Below, in pieces: positions 52,330-63,041 of a DNA stretch of 64,000 nt. The stretch spans positions 213,354 through 277,353 of the forward strand of contig JAKSYS010000013.1 in assembly GCA_022925895.1 (NCBI GenBank), read 5' to 3'. How positions within the stretch are numbered: position 1 is the first letter of the stretch; each line of letters begins with the position of its first letter. The position numbers and the translations under genes were made by a program. The notes under the pieces were generated by a model. That model was given only the letters and a program-made list of their open reading frames with translations. It did no database searches and was not told where the DNA came from. The DNA is from Fragilaria crotonensis. Taxonomy: Eukaryota > Bacillariophyta > Fragilariophyceae > Fragilariales > Fragilariaceae.

Positions 52330-53612
52330 GATCACCTCTTGGCAACTACTGCACCTCCATTCAGAGACGCTCTCAGCGGTGACTGGCGCGCTGTTATGTC
52401 GGCGTTGCATTCCCACCAGTCTACGCATTGACGGGATTCCGCCTCCGCCACCTGGCGTATCTGGGAGCGCTTCTGCGCCAACCTTGGCATCCAAGCGGAC
52501 CTTTGCGACGTTCCCCACGACCCCGCCCCTATCCTTCTCCTCTTTGCACAGCAGTACCGAACCGGCCGCATTGCCCCCGGCGACCGGCCTTTAGGTCTCG
52601 CACAGTGGAAGCAAGACGCCCTCCGTCATGTGGCGCAGACGTTCACCCGGCTGGGGGCCGTGGACCCTCGCATGAACGCCTTCGGGGCCTTGGATTTTTG
52701 CCTCCAAGCCCTTTTCAAAGCGTGGAAGCGTACCGATCCCCCGGCCCTCCGGTCAAACCGTTGCCAATGTCAGTGGTGCGCCAGGCCTGCCAATTGGCCA
52801 CCGCGCAGCCACCGGCGTCTCGTCTTGCCGCCGCGGGCGATTGCCTCCTCCTGGCCTATTATTTCCTTCTCCGCCCTGGCGAGGAGTACAGCGGCCTGTC
52901 CCGTACAACGGCTGACGACCTCTTCCGCCTGCAGGATACAGGCATCTGGATTGGCCACCGGCGCCTTGATCCCCTCACATGTCCCGTCGCCGATCTCCTT
53001 GCCGCGTCGTTCGTCACCATTACTTTCACATCCCAAAAGAATGGGGTTCGCGGTGAAACACTTGGTGGTCACGGCCGCAGCGGCCACCCCACTCTCTGCC
53101 CGGTCCACACGCTTATCTGTCGCGTGTGCCATCTTCGCCACAGCGGCGCCACCGGCACGACAGCACCTCTCAATGCCTTCCGTCCGACGCCACACGCCTG
53201 GCAATTCGTCCTTGCCGCCGACATTACGTCCCTCCTGTGTCGGGCGGTTGCACTTCTACCACCGCACCTGACCGACTTTGCTGCGCACGACATCTCCGCT
53301 CGCTCCACTCGCGCGGGTGGTGCCATGGCCATGCTGTGCGGCGGCATCGACTCCGACCGCATACGCCTCATTGGCCGCTGGCGGTCTGATGAAATGTTCC
53401 GCTACTTACATGTGGAGGCTCAGCCTGTGATGGCGGGCGTCGCCGCCACGATGCTTCGCGGCGGCGCCTTTCCGCCTCAACGCCCCACCCTCACCGACCA
53501 TGCCCCATGGTCGCCCACCCTTTCCAGCACCCCTGGCCCCAAGGGCCGAGGAAGCGCCACCACCGGTACACAAGTAACGGTGCCTGCTTCCGACGGTAGA
53601 CGTGTGCGGTAG
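52330..53612 (+). pseudogene. Tyrosine recombinase of the DIRS-like element
   Basis: The N-terminal piece (FTRLGAVDPRMNAFGALDFC) is in one frame up to about 52750. The rest, from VKPLPMSVVRQACQLA, is in the next frame to 53612. Catalytic features: Arg in LLRPGEE, Lys in FTSQKNG, then the second Arg in RSTRAGGAMA, Trp in GRWRSDEM and the Tyr nucleophile in FRYLH. The usual His of HxxR is Arg here, which I believe is common in this algal lineage. The enzyme would integrate circular cDNA without target duplication. One frame change (about 52753) breaks it. Confidence 0.75.
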
Positions 53613-53640
53613 CATAGTAAGGGCGCCGCACCGCCAACCT

Positions 53641-54981
53641 TTAGTATATACCAGACTGGATATGTGCGGCCCAAGGCCGCGTTGATTTTGTCGGGATGTT
53701 TACAGTCTTCAGTTTAATCTGGGCTACTGGCGGAGTTTATTGTTGTACTGATAGTGTGGTTGTTTCAGTAGTAGTATCGGGTCTACCTGTGAAATGTCGC
53801 TGCATTGTAAGATAAACATTGCTGAGCATTGGAATCTGGAATTCAAAATACATTTTCCAGTATTTCTAGACAGATCAAACAAACTGGATATGGCATTAAC
53901 GGAGTACTTGTACATAAAATTGTTGTCCTTTCTACACAACGATTTGTACCACGTTATACAATATTCATTGCTGCACACAGTGAAACATTTCTTCCGTGTA
54001 GGTTTCTACTGAAAAATTTGTACCATGTACTTTTCTACCGCAAATGCTACGTCAGTAAGTGGATTAAAAAATAAAAATATACGATTACTTTTGAAAATAC
54101 AGTACGACATATCTGAGTTATTTTATTTTATAATATAATAAATCACACAAACCTACTCCGACGGGCAGTCACGTAGGTGGAGAACCTGTCGGAAGCGGGA
54201 GGATCCCGCTGATACTGTACTCCAATGTCATACTTGTACTCCATGTATGGGGTGAAGATATTTCACGTGACTGCCGTATCTTGCTGCGTGCGTACGTTCC
54301 GTAGCAAACCCTACGGTAATTTATGCATACAGTATCAACTGTGATCGGACCTCTTTCCTGGTTTCTGATTTCTGAGGACATCCTGAAACGATACTCCTTG
54401 GAATATGTGACGTAGACACTACCAAAGGCAATACGGACTTTCCAGATGTCCAATACTCCAAGACTTCTTGCTGGTTTGTCCGTGACTCAAATGTTGTGTG
54501 GTCAATGAGTCGTTGTTCGTCCAACAGTACGCATGAAATTGTGCAACTGTAGCGTCCGTTGAGTTGTTTTGGAAGCTGGATGCCGACATGCGTATGAGGA
54601 AAAAATATGTACAGCACACATAATATGCATAGAACAATTCTATCCAATAATAATGGAAATAATAGTGGAACGACTGCAATCGTGCGTGTAGGACAGACGC
54701 ACAGGCGCCAATATAATCAAAACCATTCAATTTTTTGCCAATGTGTCAAAATGTCAGTGACCATGTGACACGACGACACGATTCATCCACTTACACCGAT
54801 CACAAGGCTCGCGACTCGCGAATCTCTGCGCTTGGATCAGGAATCTTCTCGTGTCAAACGTCAAGCACATAGACACAAGCGACGCTCTCACTCACGAGAT
54901 ATATAGTCGTTTGTTCTTGGAGCAAGTGTGCCTGTACTAGTACCAAGTCTTTTACTCCAACAGTGCAACAGAGAACAGAGA
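53641..54981. other. AT-rich intergenic, no supported gene
   Basis: 53700-54150 is AT-rich with short frames only. The minus-strand frames at 54169-54730 overlap one another and carry no recognised domain. Confidence 0.4.
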
Positions 54982-56255
54982 ATGTCTCCACCAGCATTTC
55001 ACACCTTTCCACTTTCCTTGCTCCGCGTGTCTCACATGAGCGCATGCAGGACAACAACATCGTCAACTAGGATTATGGGATCGTTGGGAGATTCCACCGA
55101 TGTACATCAAACGAATGTCTCTCCACCGTTCAGTCGCTCCACATTGTGGAAAACTCTGGTACGTTCAAGTTGCGAATGCAAGCACTTCATCGTGACGTGT
55201 GTTTTGTTCACCTTCCGATGCACTGTACTGACATTTTGACAAACACCACTTAACTCATACCTGGTACTCCTACCTCAGAATCTCAACCAGGAACATGAAC
55301 TTGACCATGGAATCTTGAAGATAATGGAGGTTCAACTACAGGCGCGTGGACACAGCCATGGGTGGTGGGCCATCGTGGTGCGCTCTATCAGGAGCTGGAA
55401 AACACTCTTCCTGGGTTTCAGTACTGTGCCGATATCGGTGTCGATGCCGTCGAGCTCGACGTCTTCAGAGTCAATTATGGAAACGACGACCTTGACATTG
55501 ACGAACAACTCTTCGTCTTTCACGGTGGAGAAGCCTTTCCCGGGGACGTTACGGACTATTGCTTGAATCATGCAGGTCGCAGCATCATGGATCTTACGCG
55601 ACAAGAAATCGAACAACTACAATTCAATCCAAATCACGGTGAATTCGCATGTCCGCCCGAAAAGATTGTTTCTGCGAAAATACCAACCCTCAGACAAGTG
55701 CTCGAACTCTACCAACCAACAAACATTGTCGTCAAGATTGAACTCAAGGGACCCGGCGTCGTCGAACCAGTCCTGGCGCTCGTCCAAGAGCTCAACATGC
55801 AACATCAGTGTCACTATGCCTCCTTCTATCACGATCGCATCCAGTTGATTCGAACCTTGCATCCCGAAACTCACCCCGACGGAAGTCACGTTTACAAAAC
55901 CGGTGCTCTCTTTGCCGACCATGTCCCTGACGATTTCATTGACCGTGCCCTGGATGTGGGAGCATCGGAAGTTCATCTGAAATACGACACTTGCACTGTC
56001 GAACGCATCCGGCGGATCCACGACGCTGGCATGAAGAGCATGGCATGGTTCCGAGGTCCCGTGGGCATGTCGGAGGATTGCAGCATCAAGTATTCCAAGA
56101 GCCATAGCAATAATGATGGCGATGATCATGTCGGTAATGAAGATGAAGTGATGTATCACGTCGTTGCCCGAACTGGAGTACAGCAACTATGTTGCAATCG
56201 ACCAGATGTATTGATCAATATGTTGAAGAATAGGAACGGAATGCGACGAGAGTAA
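54982..56255 (+). CDS. Glycerophosphodiester phosphodiesterase (GDPD), probably two exons
   Basis: Exon 2 (55356-56255) encodes a GDPD domain: VVGHRGALYQELENT with the catalytic His-Arg and metal-binding Glu, then AVELDV, FHGGEAF with the second catalytic His, and VVKIELKGPG. The downstream AGMKSMAWF matches the C-terminal strand. No ATG precedes the HRG motif in its frame after the stop at 55302, so an upstream exon is needed. The best fit is exon 1 from ATG 54982 to 55158, a GT-AG intron 55159-55355 (GTACGT...ACACAG), giving WKTL-PWVVGHRG and about 358 residues. The domain hydrolyses glycerophosphodiesters to glycerol-3-phosphate and an alcohol, and helps phosphate scavenging. No membrane helix is visible. 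Exon 1 is less certain than the domain. Confidence 0.75.
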
Positions 56256-57247
56256 GTGGAGAAGTAGAGCTGTACTGGAGAACTATGCTAAGGTACTTGG
56301 TACATTTTATAGACAATGAAATAGAAAACACACCTATGAGTAGCAAAGGGTCGCAGCTCACATCAGATAGTTATTGGCATGAGATACTACTGTTGCCAGC
56401 GTGAATTGCTGCATCGTTGGATGCATATCGCAACGCTTGTGTTCATTTCTTGAGTGCCTGTGAGACCGCCATCTTTTAGAAAAGGCCATTGCTTCCATTC
56501 CTTGCGCGGATTCGCATCTTGTGCATGCTTTTTTTCCCAGTCTCTACTTCAAACTAAAACGATACGACTACTAATCATCAGTCGGTTGACCAACCGTGCA
56601 CCATGACAGCGACTTGCCTTGCGAGAATTTTCGGATTCACACATTTACTGTCCTGTTCGCTGTATCTCAGGTTGACGGAGCGAAAAAAGGAAGCGTGATC
56701 TTTGTTTTTGTCTTGTACCTTCCCCCTTTTGCTCGACTTTTCCGAAGGACGTGACCACCATCATCTTGGTCATGATGATCATGATGATCATGTTGATCAT
56801 GTTGATCACGTTGGGCCATGCACCATGCAGATTGCATATAGGCATATGTATTCTTGTTTTGGGCTTTGGGTACATACAGTAATCAGTACTTTGTACTCAG
56901 TATGACAAACCTTGTACACGATGGTACTTGTACTTGTACCAGGTTTTACATGCTACATGTTGTACCCCGAGTATTGTATGCTATCTTGTATTTTGACATC
57001 AATTTATGGCGCGAGGCGCGACCGCCAAGGATGGTTTCAAAATGGAAACCAGATCAAAAAGAACTAAATTTATCGTTTGGTATGTGCCAAACTTTTCATA
57101 TTTGGCTATCATAGACTGGCGCGGATACTTGTGTATGAGCATAACACATAACACCCTGTTGGATGCAACTCGTTTGTACCATAGAATAACGAGTGCAAAA
57201 CAAGAGCTTACCTCGCCATGTCAGTTTGCATTAGTGGCGATAGAACC
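56256..57247. other. Intergenic, no supported gene
   Basis: ATGATCATGATGATCATG-type words occur at 56770-56812, and GTAC words at 56880-56990. A 164-codon plus-strand frame at 57006-57500 overlaps the following LRR gene in another frame and is not called. Confidence 0.4.
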
Positions 57248-58570
57248 ATGGATTATGATCCGGACGAAGAAACTGAGTGGGAGGATGATGATGACATGGA
57301 TGATGTTGAAATGGACGATGAGGATGATGAATTTGAAAGTGATGACTATGACGATGGACAAGATAGTGATGACTATGACGAAGAATCGGGTCGCTGTGTT
57401 CAGTGCGAGAAAGTTATTCCTCGGTTGTTGGAACAACTTTACACGGTGCGTTTCGCTGATGGTGAACGTGACGAACTTGCATTCCGACGACTTTCACTGA
57501 GATTGAGCGAACGAACGGTAGATGATGCGCGACACTTCAGCTATAAAGCGTATCTGGCGAATGACCGAGTGCGAGTTGAAGTGCGACATAACAGTGAATG
57601 GGTTGAAGGTGAGGGCCTCGCATCGCTGTTGTATCACGTATGCAATTTAGGATGTGATTATGAGACAATCGAGACTATCCACAAATTTCTATGCGAACAC
57701 GCTGAAGAGTATGAGGTTGAAGCCGCTGTTGAAGGGGATTGTGACTCTGCGACTATGGATCTACTCCTCCTCCGATCTGAGGATTGCTTTCCGAAGGGAT
57801 ATTTCATCCGTGACAGTGTGCCTGATGATAATTGCGTGGGATTCAATTTTGAAATGCAAGACTTGATCAGACGAATTAGGTCGACGACAATCCAGGAGTT
57901 GTGTCTTAAGCATGATGAAATCAAATTCGGCGATCTCAATGACTTACTCGTTGCACTTTCTGCTCAGCACCAGCTGACCCGACTCACTATTCATGGACGT
58001 TTTAATGAAGGATGCGTGGCAGCACCCATACCATCACTTGGTAAGCTTATTCATCTTGTCCGCTTGGACCTTTCTGTCAATGACTGGGGTCCAAGCATCG
58101 CTGGAACCCTGTCAGAGTTGGTGAAGACGACGACGGCTCTGACGCACGTGGATCTTCGTTACAATAACATTGGGACGAAGGGTATGCGTCTCATTTATGA
58201 TGCATTACGATTCAACAAATCCATCCTGGACCTAACCCTGGATCATCAAGAGTCATTGGTTGGAATGGCCAAGGTGTTTGATCACAACTCCACTATTCTG
58301 AGTGTTTCTAGATTCGGTATCCAAATCGAACATTTCCGGAGCTGGCTTCTTGCGAACTTTGTTGGGCGTCGAGCTCTGTTCGACGCGCATTGCACTAAGG
58401 AAACGTTTGTGGATTTATTGTGTTTGCTGAAGAAGGAGGCGCTGGATAGATGGCAGGACCGCTTTGGCAGCTACTACCCAAACCGGTGGCGTTCTCGCTG
58501 CGAGGACGCTGATCTTCAAAGTGTGCTGTACGTCCTACTCCGAACAAAACCGGATGTATGGTCAAAATAG
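57248..58570 (+). CDS. LRR protein with acidic N-terminus, paralogue 1
   Basis: 440 residues from ATG 57248, one exon. The first about 45 residues are almost all Asp, Glu and Met with Tyr. Then come a helical region (RLLEQLYTVRFADGE) and about five ribonuclease-inhibitor-like LRRs (SLGKLIHLVRLDLSVN, TTALTHVDLRYNNIG, GMRLIYDALRFNKSILDLTL). The C-terminus has LLANFVGRRALFDAHC and LQSVLYVLLRTKPDVW. No transmembrane helix, signal peptide or F-box is recognised. A protein-binding, cytosolic or nuclear scaffold is likely. An alternative start at 57218 adds ten residues. It is preferred to start at 57248 because paralogue 2 shares GATAGAACCATGGAT there. Confidence 0.78.
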   Translation: MDYDPDEETEWEDDDDMDDVEMDDEDDEFESDDYDDGQDSDDYDEESGRCVQCEKVIPRLLEQLYTVRFADGERDELAFRRLSLRLSERTVDDARHFSYKAYLANDRVRVEVRHNSEWVEGEGLASLLYHVCNLGCDYETIETIHKFLCEHAEEYEVEAAVEGDCDSATMDLLLLRSEDCFPKGYFIRDSVPDDNCVGFNFEMQDLIRRIRSTTIQELCLKHDEIKFGDLNDLLVALSAQHQLTRLTIHGRFNEGCVAAPIPSLGKLIHLVRLDLSVNDWGPSIAGTLSELVKTTTALTHVDLRYNNIGTKGMRLIYDALRFNKSILDLTLDHQESLVGMAKVFDHNSTILSVSRFGIQIEHFRSWLLANFVGRRALFDAHCTKETFVDLLCLLKKEALDRWQDRFGSYYPNRWRSRCEDADLQSVLYVLLRTKPDVWSK

Positions 58571-59290
58571 GTCGATCGTTAGTTCTTTGGCACAACTCCA
58601 ATAATGATCCCAACCCAACTGCAGTGCAAGAGGATGCTTCAAACGAAGATGAAGTTTTTCAGAACAAGTTGACCTACTTGTACCGGTATACCTCTTGCGA
58701 CGTCATACATCATTCCGAGGTACTTGTACCGTATTAGGAGTACTTGAGTACGAGCTACTGTACATGTTAAACTGGAGTTCTCCGAGTATGGTGTTTACGG
58801 TTTCCCAGTCTGTATGTAGAACGTATGCATATGACATATGATGTGGAAATGCATGGTTGATATTTGTTGAAGTGGAGATAAAATTTGTTGCATTGAGCTT
58901 GGAGGACGAGTACGAGTGTACTGTACATGTTCAGCCCATACTACGGTATATGACATACGGTCGTCGTCGTTGATCACACGGCTGCGTACGATTCTGTTTT
59001 CCCTGGGTAGACACTAGTACTAGTAGACACGTAGCACTCGAGTTTCGATGCCAGGTGTAGCAAGTACTCAAACGAATCTTGGGGTTGTCAGATGTCAGAT
59101 CCAAACTTCTAAAACGCGTATTCCGACTACTACAAGCTACATGTACCTCGCACCTCTCGCACGACATGAATACTTACAAGTACCACCTGGTAGCATTACG
59201 AGCGCGTGCATCTGCGATTGGGAAAACGAACTTTCCTCCTAACGTCGTTCGAACCATACTTATCAAACGTTGCACAGTGGCGATAGAACC
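58571..59290. other. Spacer between LRR paralogues, GTAC-rich
   Basis: No gene is supported. The stretch 58680-58780 carries many GTAC words, and 58920-59050 carries ACTAGTAC words. Confidence 0.5.
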
Positions 59291-60690
59291 ATGGATAATG
59301 ATCGGACGAAGAAGAGTGGGAGGATGATGATGATGTGGACGATGATGATGATGATGATGTGGACGATGATGATGATGATGATGTGGACGATGATGATGAT
59401 GATGATGATGATGATATGGACGATGAGGAGGAAGAATATGATCGTGGTCAATTTTATGGTCCACTATCGGCAGCTCCTAATGATTTTGGCTTGAGCATGA
59501 TTCTAGAATCGCGCCGTCATGAGGCCGAGAGTGTGGAAATTATTCCTCAATTGTTGCAACAACTCTACACGTTGCGTTTCGCTGATGGTGAATTTAACGA
59601 AGATGAATTCAAACGAGTCTCAACGATACTGCGCTCTCACGTGGTATTTGATACGCTGCGTTTTTACTATAAAGCGTTCATGGAGAATGGTCAAGTGCGA
59701 GTTGAAAAGCGACATGACAGTCAATGGGTTGAAGGTGAGGGCCTCGCATCGCTGTTGTATCACGTATGCAATTTAGGATGTGATTATGACACAATCGAGA
59801 CTGTCCACGAGTTAAATGCACAAGCTGAAGAGTATGAGGTTGAAGCCGCTGTTGAAGGGGATTGTGACTCTGCGACTATGGATCTGCTCATTCTCCGATC
59901 TGAGGACTGCTTTTCGAAGGCATTTTTCATCCGAGACAGTGTGCCTGAGGATAGTTGCGTGGGATTCGATTTTGAAATGCAAGACTTTGTCAGACAAATT
60001 AGGGCCACGACGACGATCCAGGAGTTGTGTCTTAAATATGATGAAATCAAGGACGACGACCTGAATGACTTAATCATCGCACTGTCTGGTCTAAGCCAGC
60101 TGACACGCCTCACTATTCATGGACATTTTCATGAAACACGCATGGCGGTTCCCATACAATCACTTGGGCAGCTTATTCATCTTGTCCGCTTGGACCTCAC
60201 TCTTCTTAGGGTGGGTCCGAGCATCGCAGGACCCCTGTCAGAGTTGGTGAAGACTACAACGGCTCTCAGGCACTTAAAACTTTATTACAATTATATTGGG
60301 CTTGAGGGCATGCGCCTTATATGTGATGCATTACGATTCAACAAATCCATCCTGACTCTTGCACTTGATTATCAGGAGCCCTTGGATGGAATGCAAGATG
60401 CGCTGGATCACAACTCCACTCTTCTAAATGTTCGTGAAGGCGATCAAGCCGGAGAGATGCGGAGCTGGTTTCAAGCAAACTTTGTTGGGCGTCGAGCTCT
60501 GTTCGACGAACATTGCTCTAAGGAAGCTTTTGTGGATCTGTTGTGTTCGCTAAGGAAAGAGTCATTAAATGGATGGTATGAACGCTTTGTCGGCCGTTCC
60601 CATACCCGGTGGGGTTTTCCCTACGGCAATGACTTTGAAAGTGTGCTGTATGTCCTCCTCCGAACAAAACCAGACGTGTGGTCAGCATAG
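59291..60690 (+). CDS. LRR protein with acidic N-terminus, paralogue 2 (frame break near start)
   Basis: A tandem paralogue of the preceding gene, about 700 nt downstream and in the same direction. The aligned start (ATG 59291) is followed by ATGGATAATGATCGG, where paralogue 1 has CCGG. The missing C puts the next 40 codons in the wrong frame, and the Asp-rich frame only opens at 59335. If the start really is intact, the functional Met could be 59415. The body matches paralogue 1 closely: FVDLLCSLRKE near the C-terminus, RLTIHGHFHE and LRFADGE. The N-terminus contains a (GATGATGATGTGGAC)-type microsatellite that varies in length. A recent duplication is likely, given near identity in several stretches. 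Confidence 0.72.
59330..59420. repeat. GATGAT/GTGGAC microsatellite encoding an acidic tract
   Basis: A tandem run of GATGAT and GTGGACGAT words. In paralogue 1 the equivalent stretch (57283-57365) is shorter and less regular, so slippage has lengthened it in this copy. In its frame it encodes Asp, with occasional Val or Met. Confidence 0.85.
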
Positions 60691-61459
60691 GTTTTGCTGC
60701 AAAGTTCCAATTCATGATCTTAGCTCAATTACAGTGCAACGCCTCTCTTCAAGGAAACCGAGGGCAACGATAGGGCCCAGGGTTGTGTCAAACGACGGTC
60801 CAATGCCAACTGAATGTCATCATCACCTAACATACCGTAAAGTGTGTACTTCTAGTACTCTATTAATGCTTACTGATATATGTCAACGGTGTATGAGTGT
60901 AGCGTACCAGGCGCAAGAACCATACAGCCATTGGCAGAGCTCAATTGCAGCTTGCTTGTATGATCTTTATGCGCCACTACGGTTGTGAATTGAAGTCTGC
61001 TTTTTCCGCCGCGACTGGCAAATGGATGGAGGATAATGTATTGTTGGGGGTGTGTGTTTTCCATGGCTCTGAGGTCAAACAATGAAAAGACTCCATAAAT
61101 CCCCTTGAACCCAAATACACTGCCCACCAGTAGTGGGGTGCAACATAGAACAGGGGTGTCTGGACTGAAGAAAATCCTGGAACAGCCACTAGCTGATACT
61201 TCTTGATGCCAAATGATGTGCATGGTGTGAACATGGAACAGAGGTAACCTGAAATGGGAGAGTTGTGAGGCATTGTCCTGCGGTGCCATGCATGGGTGAA
61301 AGGAATCACGTATTATGGCACATTCATTCCAGACAAGGAGAGAATGGTGAGTGTGGGCATTGCGTTGTTGGCATTAAGATGTTGCATCACTTGCAACATT
61401 ACTTTATCAACAAGGACTTGGTTTAATGTCCCACTGGGAGTTTTAACGAAAACCCAGTA
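60691..61459. other. Intergenic, no supported gene
   Basis: Only short frames with no recognisable domain occur. Confidence 0.4.
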
Positions 61460-62560
61460 GCCGAAGGAGAACCATATGCAGAAAATGAGGCTGAACACCC
61501 CACAAACGCACACGAACCCGGCGAAGATGACCATAACGAACCCGATGAAGACGGTCACAACGAAGGAGCGGATCACGAAGCAGGAGCGGACCACGTGGAT
61601 GAACACGCCGGTAGATGCAATACAGCCACCGACTACTTACGACCAAGGACCGCAACTCTTGGCACCTTCAAAGACGCGATTGATGCCCCAGCCACACGGT
61701 GGACAATCCTACTACCCCCCTACGCAGCTGTTACAGAAAGCGCTAACGAAGGCATCACAGATCAACATGGACGACAGACAACGTTTTGTCTTCAACTTCG
61801 TACTCATGCTCATGGCCACTACGTGCACACAAATGTCGGAACGCGCTGGTCTACGCAAACGGAAAGGCCGCCGAGGCTGCACTCATGAGCGAGCTCTCGC
61901 AACTGGAGAATCTTGATGCCTACAAAGTGCTTGACTCTTCGAAACTCACAAGGGAACAGATGAAAGCGGCAATTCGGGCACTAAACACATTCAAAGAGAA
62001 GCGAACGGAGTGCTCAAAAGTCGCACATGCGCTGATGTACGATCGCAACGCAACCATTACGACAAGTCCGAAACCGCCTCCTCTACTGTTTCAACCGACG
62101 CGTTGATGCTGACGATTATCATCGATGCGTTCGAGGCCCGAGACGTGGCCACCGCAGACGTGGTCGGCGCATACTTGAAGGCCTTCATGCTGGACGACTT
62201 TGTGATGATGAAGTTTGTAGGGGCATCAGTCAGAATCCTCTGCCAATTGAACCCCAAACACGAGAAATTTGTGACGATGGAAAATGGGGTTGACGTACTC
62301 TACATCCGACTTATCAAGGCACTTAACGGGTGCGTGAAGTTGGCTCTATTATGGTATAAGCTATTTGTCGAAAACCTGAAAGACATGGGTTTTGAGCTAA
62401 ACCCATATGACCCGGCCATGTGTTGCGAACTGTATGATTGGCGGAAAACAATGTACCGTAGCCTGGTACGTCGACGACATGAAAATCTCGCACATTGATC
62501 CCGATGTTGTCTGTCAAGATCTACTGTGCTACTGACGCGGTGTCGAGTACTACTGTATTT
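61460..62560 (+). pseudogene. Ty1/copia pol fragment (linker and RT), multi-frame
   Basis: One direction, at least four frames. The first part has an acidic stretch (about 61460-61620) and DYLRPRTATLGTFKDAIDAP, then YYPPTQLLQKAL in the next frame. It continues LENLDAYKVLDSSKLTREQ, then the RT core: DALMLTIIIDAFEARDVATA, VVGAYLKAF, RLIKALNGCVKLALLWYKLF, GFELNPYDPAM. After another frame change comes the active site AWYVDDMKISHIDPDVV at about 62466-62516. The catalytic YVDD is intact, but the piece is cut before RNase H. It is a truncated, inactive copia insertion of the kind abundant in diatoms. Confidence 0.78.
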
Positions 62561-63041
62561 AATGGACAGTACACCACGCGCGACAGTACCAGTATCTCTG
62601 CTGGTTGTTCTGTTGATCATGAATTGCAGCATGGCAATGGTGTGGATTGGACTGCAGCTGCAACCAAGCTTACAGGACATTGAAGAATGAGGTCAACAAT
62701 GAAAAAGAAGATTAAAGATTCTTTTGTTGAAGTGTCAACCAGTGGGATTGAATGGTTGTTCCTGGAAATGGTGGGATTAAGTATGTGGTGGATGGGATTG
62801 AATTAGTACCAGACTCACAAGGATTACATGATTGAAGGCTACAAATGAGAACTTACCTTTGAATTGATGTTTATGGAGCAACAAATCAGTCAGCTCACAA
62901 TTATAACAACTAAGATTTAGTACTGACCGAAATAGTACTGAACATTAATACTACGTATTTGAATCCGATAATCAGATCGGAAATTGGAACCCGGAATTCT
63001 TAACACGTTTATAAACGAAGATTTTAACTTCCGGAGAAACG
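62561..63041. other. Possible copia 5' LTR and leader
   Basis: The region just upstream of an open copia gag frame. A TGTTGAAGTG stretch at 62725 resembles an LTR start. No matching end, primer-binding site or second LTR can be verified within the window. Confidence 0.3.

Larger units (their letters stand above)
47969..53640 (+). mobile_element. DIRS-like (tyrosine recombinase) retrotransposon, decayed
   Basis: A region of about 5.7 kb, clearly more GC-rich than its flanks, in the order gag-like, CCCH-type knuckle, reverse transcriptase, RNase H, tyrosine recombinase, all on the plus strand. This order, with a tyrosine recombinase in place of a DDE integrase or protease, defines the DIRS group. 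The frame is broken at many places (near 48450, 49030, 49700, 51525, 51740, 52753), a 130-bp insertion splits the RT, and the RT YVDD box is altered, so the copy is dead. The split or inverted terminal repeats expected of DIRS elements were not found by eye, so the outer boundaries are approximate. Confidence 0.8.

Noticed and set aside
57006-57500. 164-codon ORF ahead of the LRR gene
   Set aside because: It overlaps the real acidic N-terminus in another frame and becomes Met/Thr-rich there.
59270-59494. Met-rich ORF in the GAT microsatellite
   Set aside because: It is the out-of-frame reading of an acidic tract that paralogue 1 encodes as Asp/Glu.
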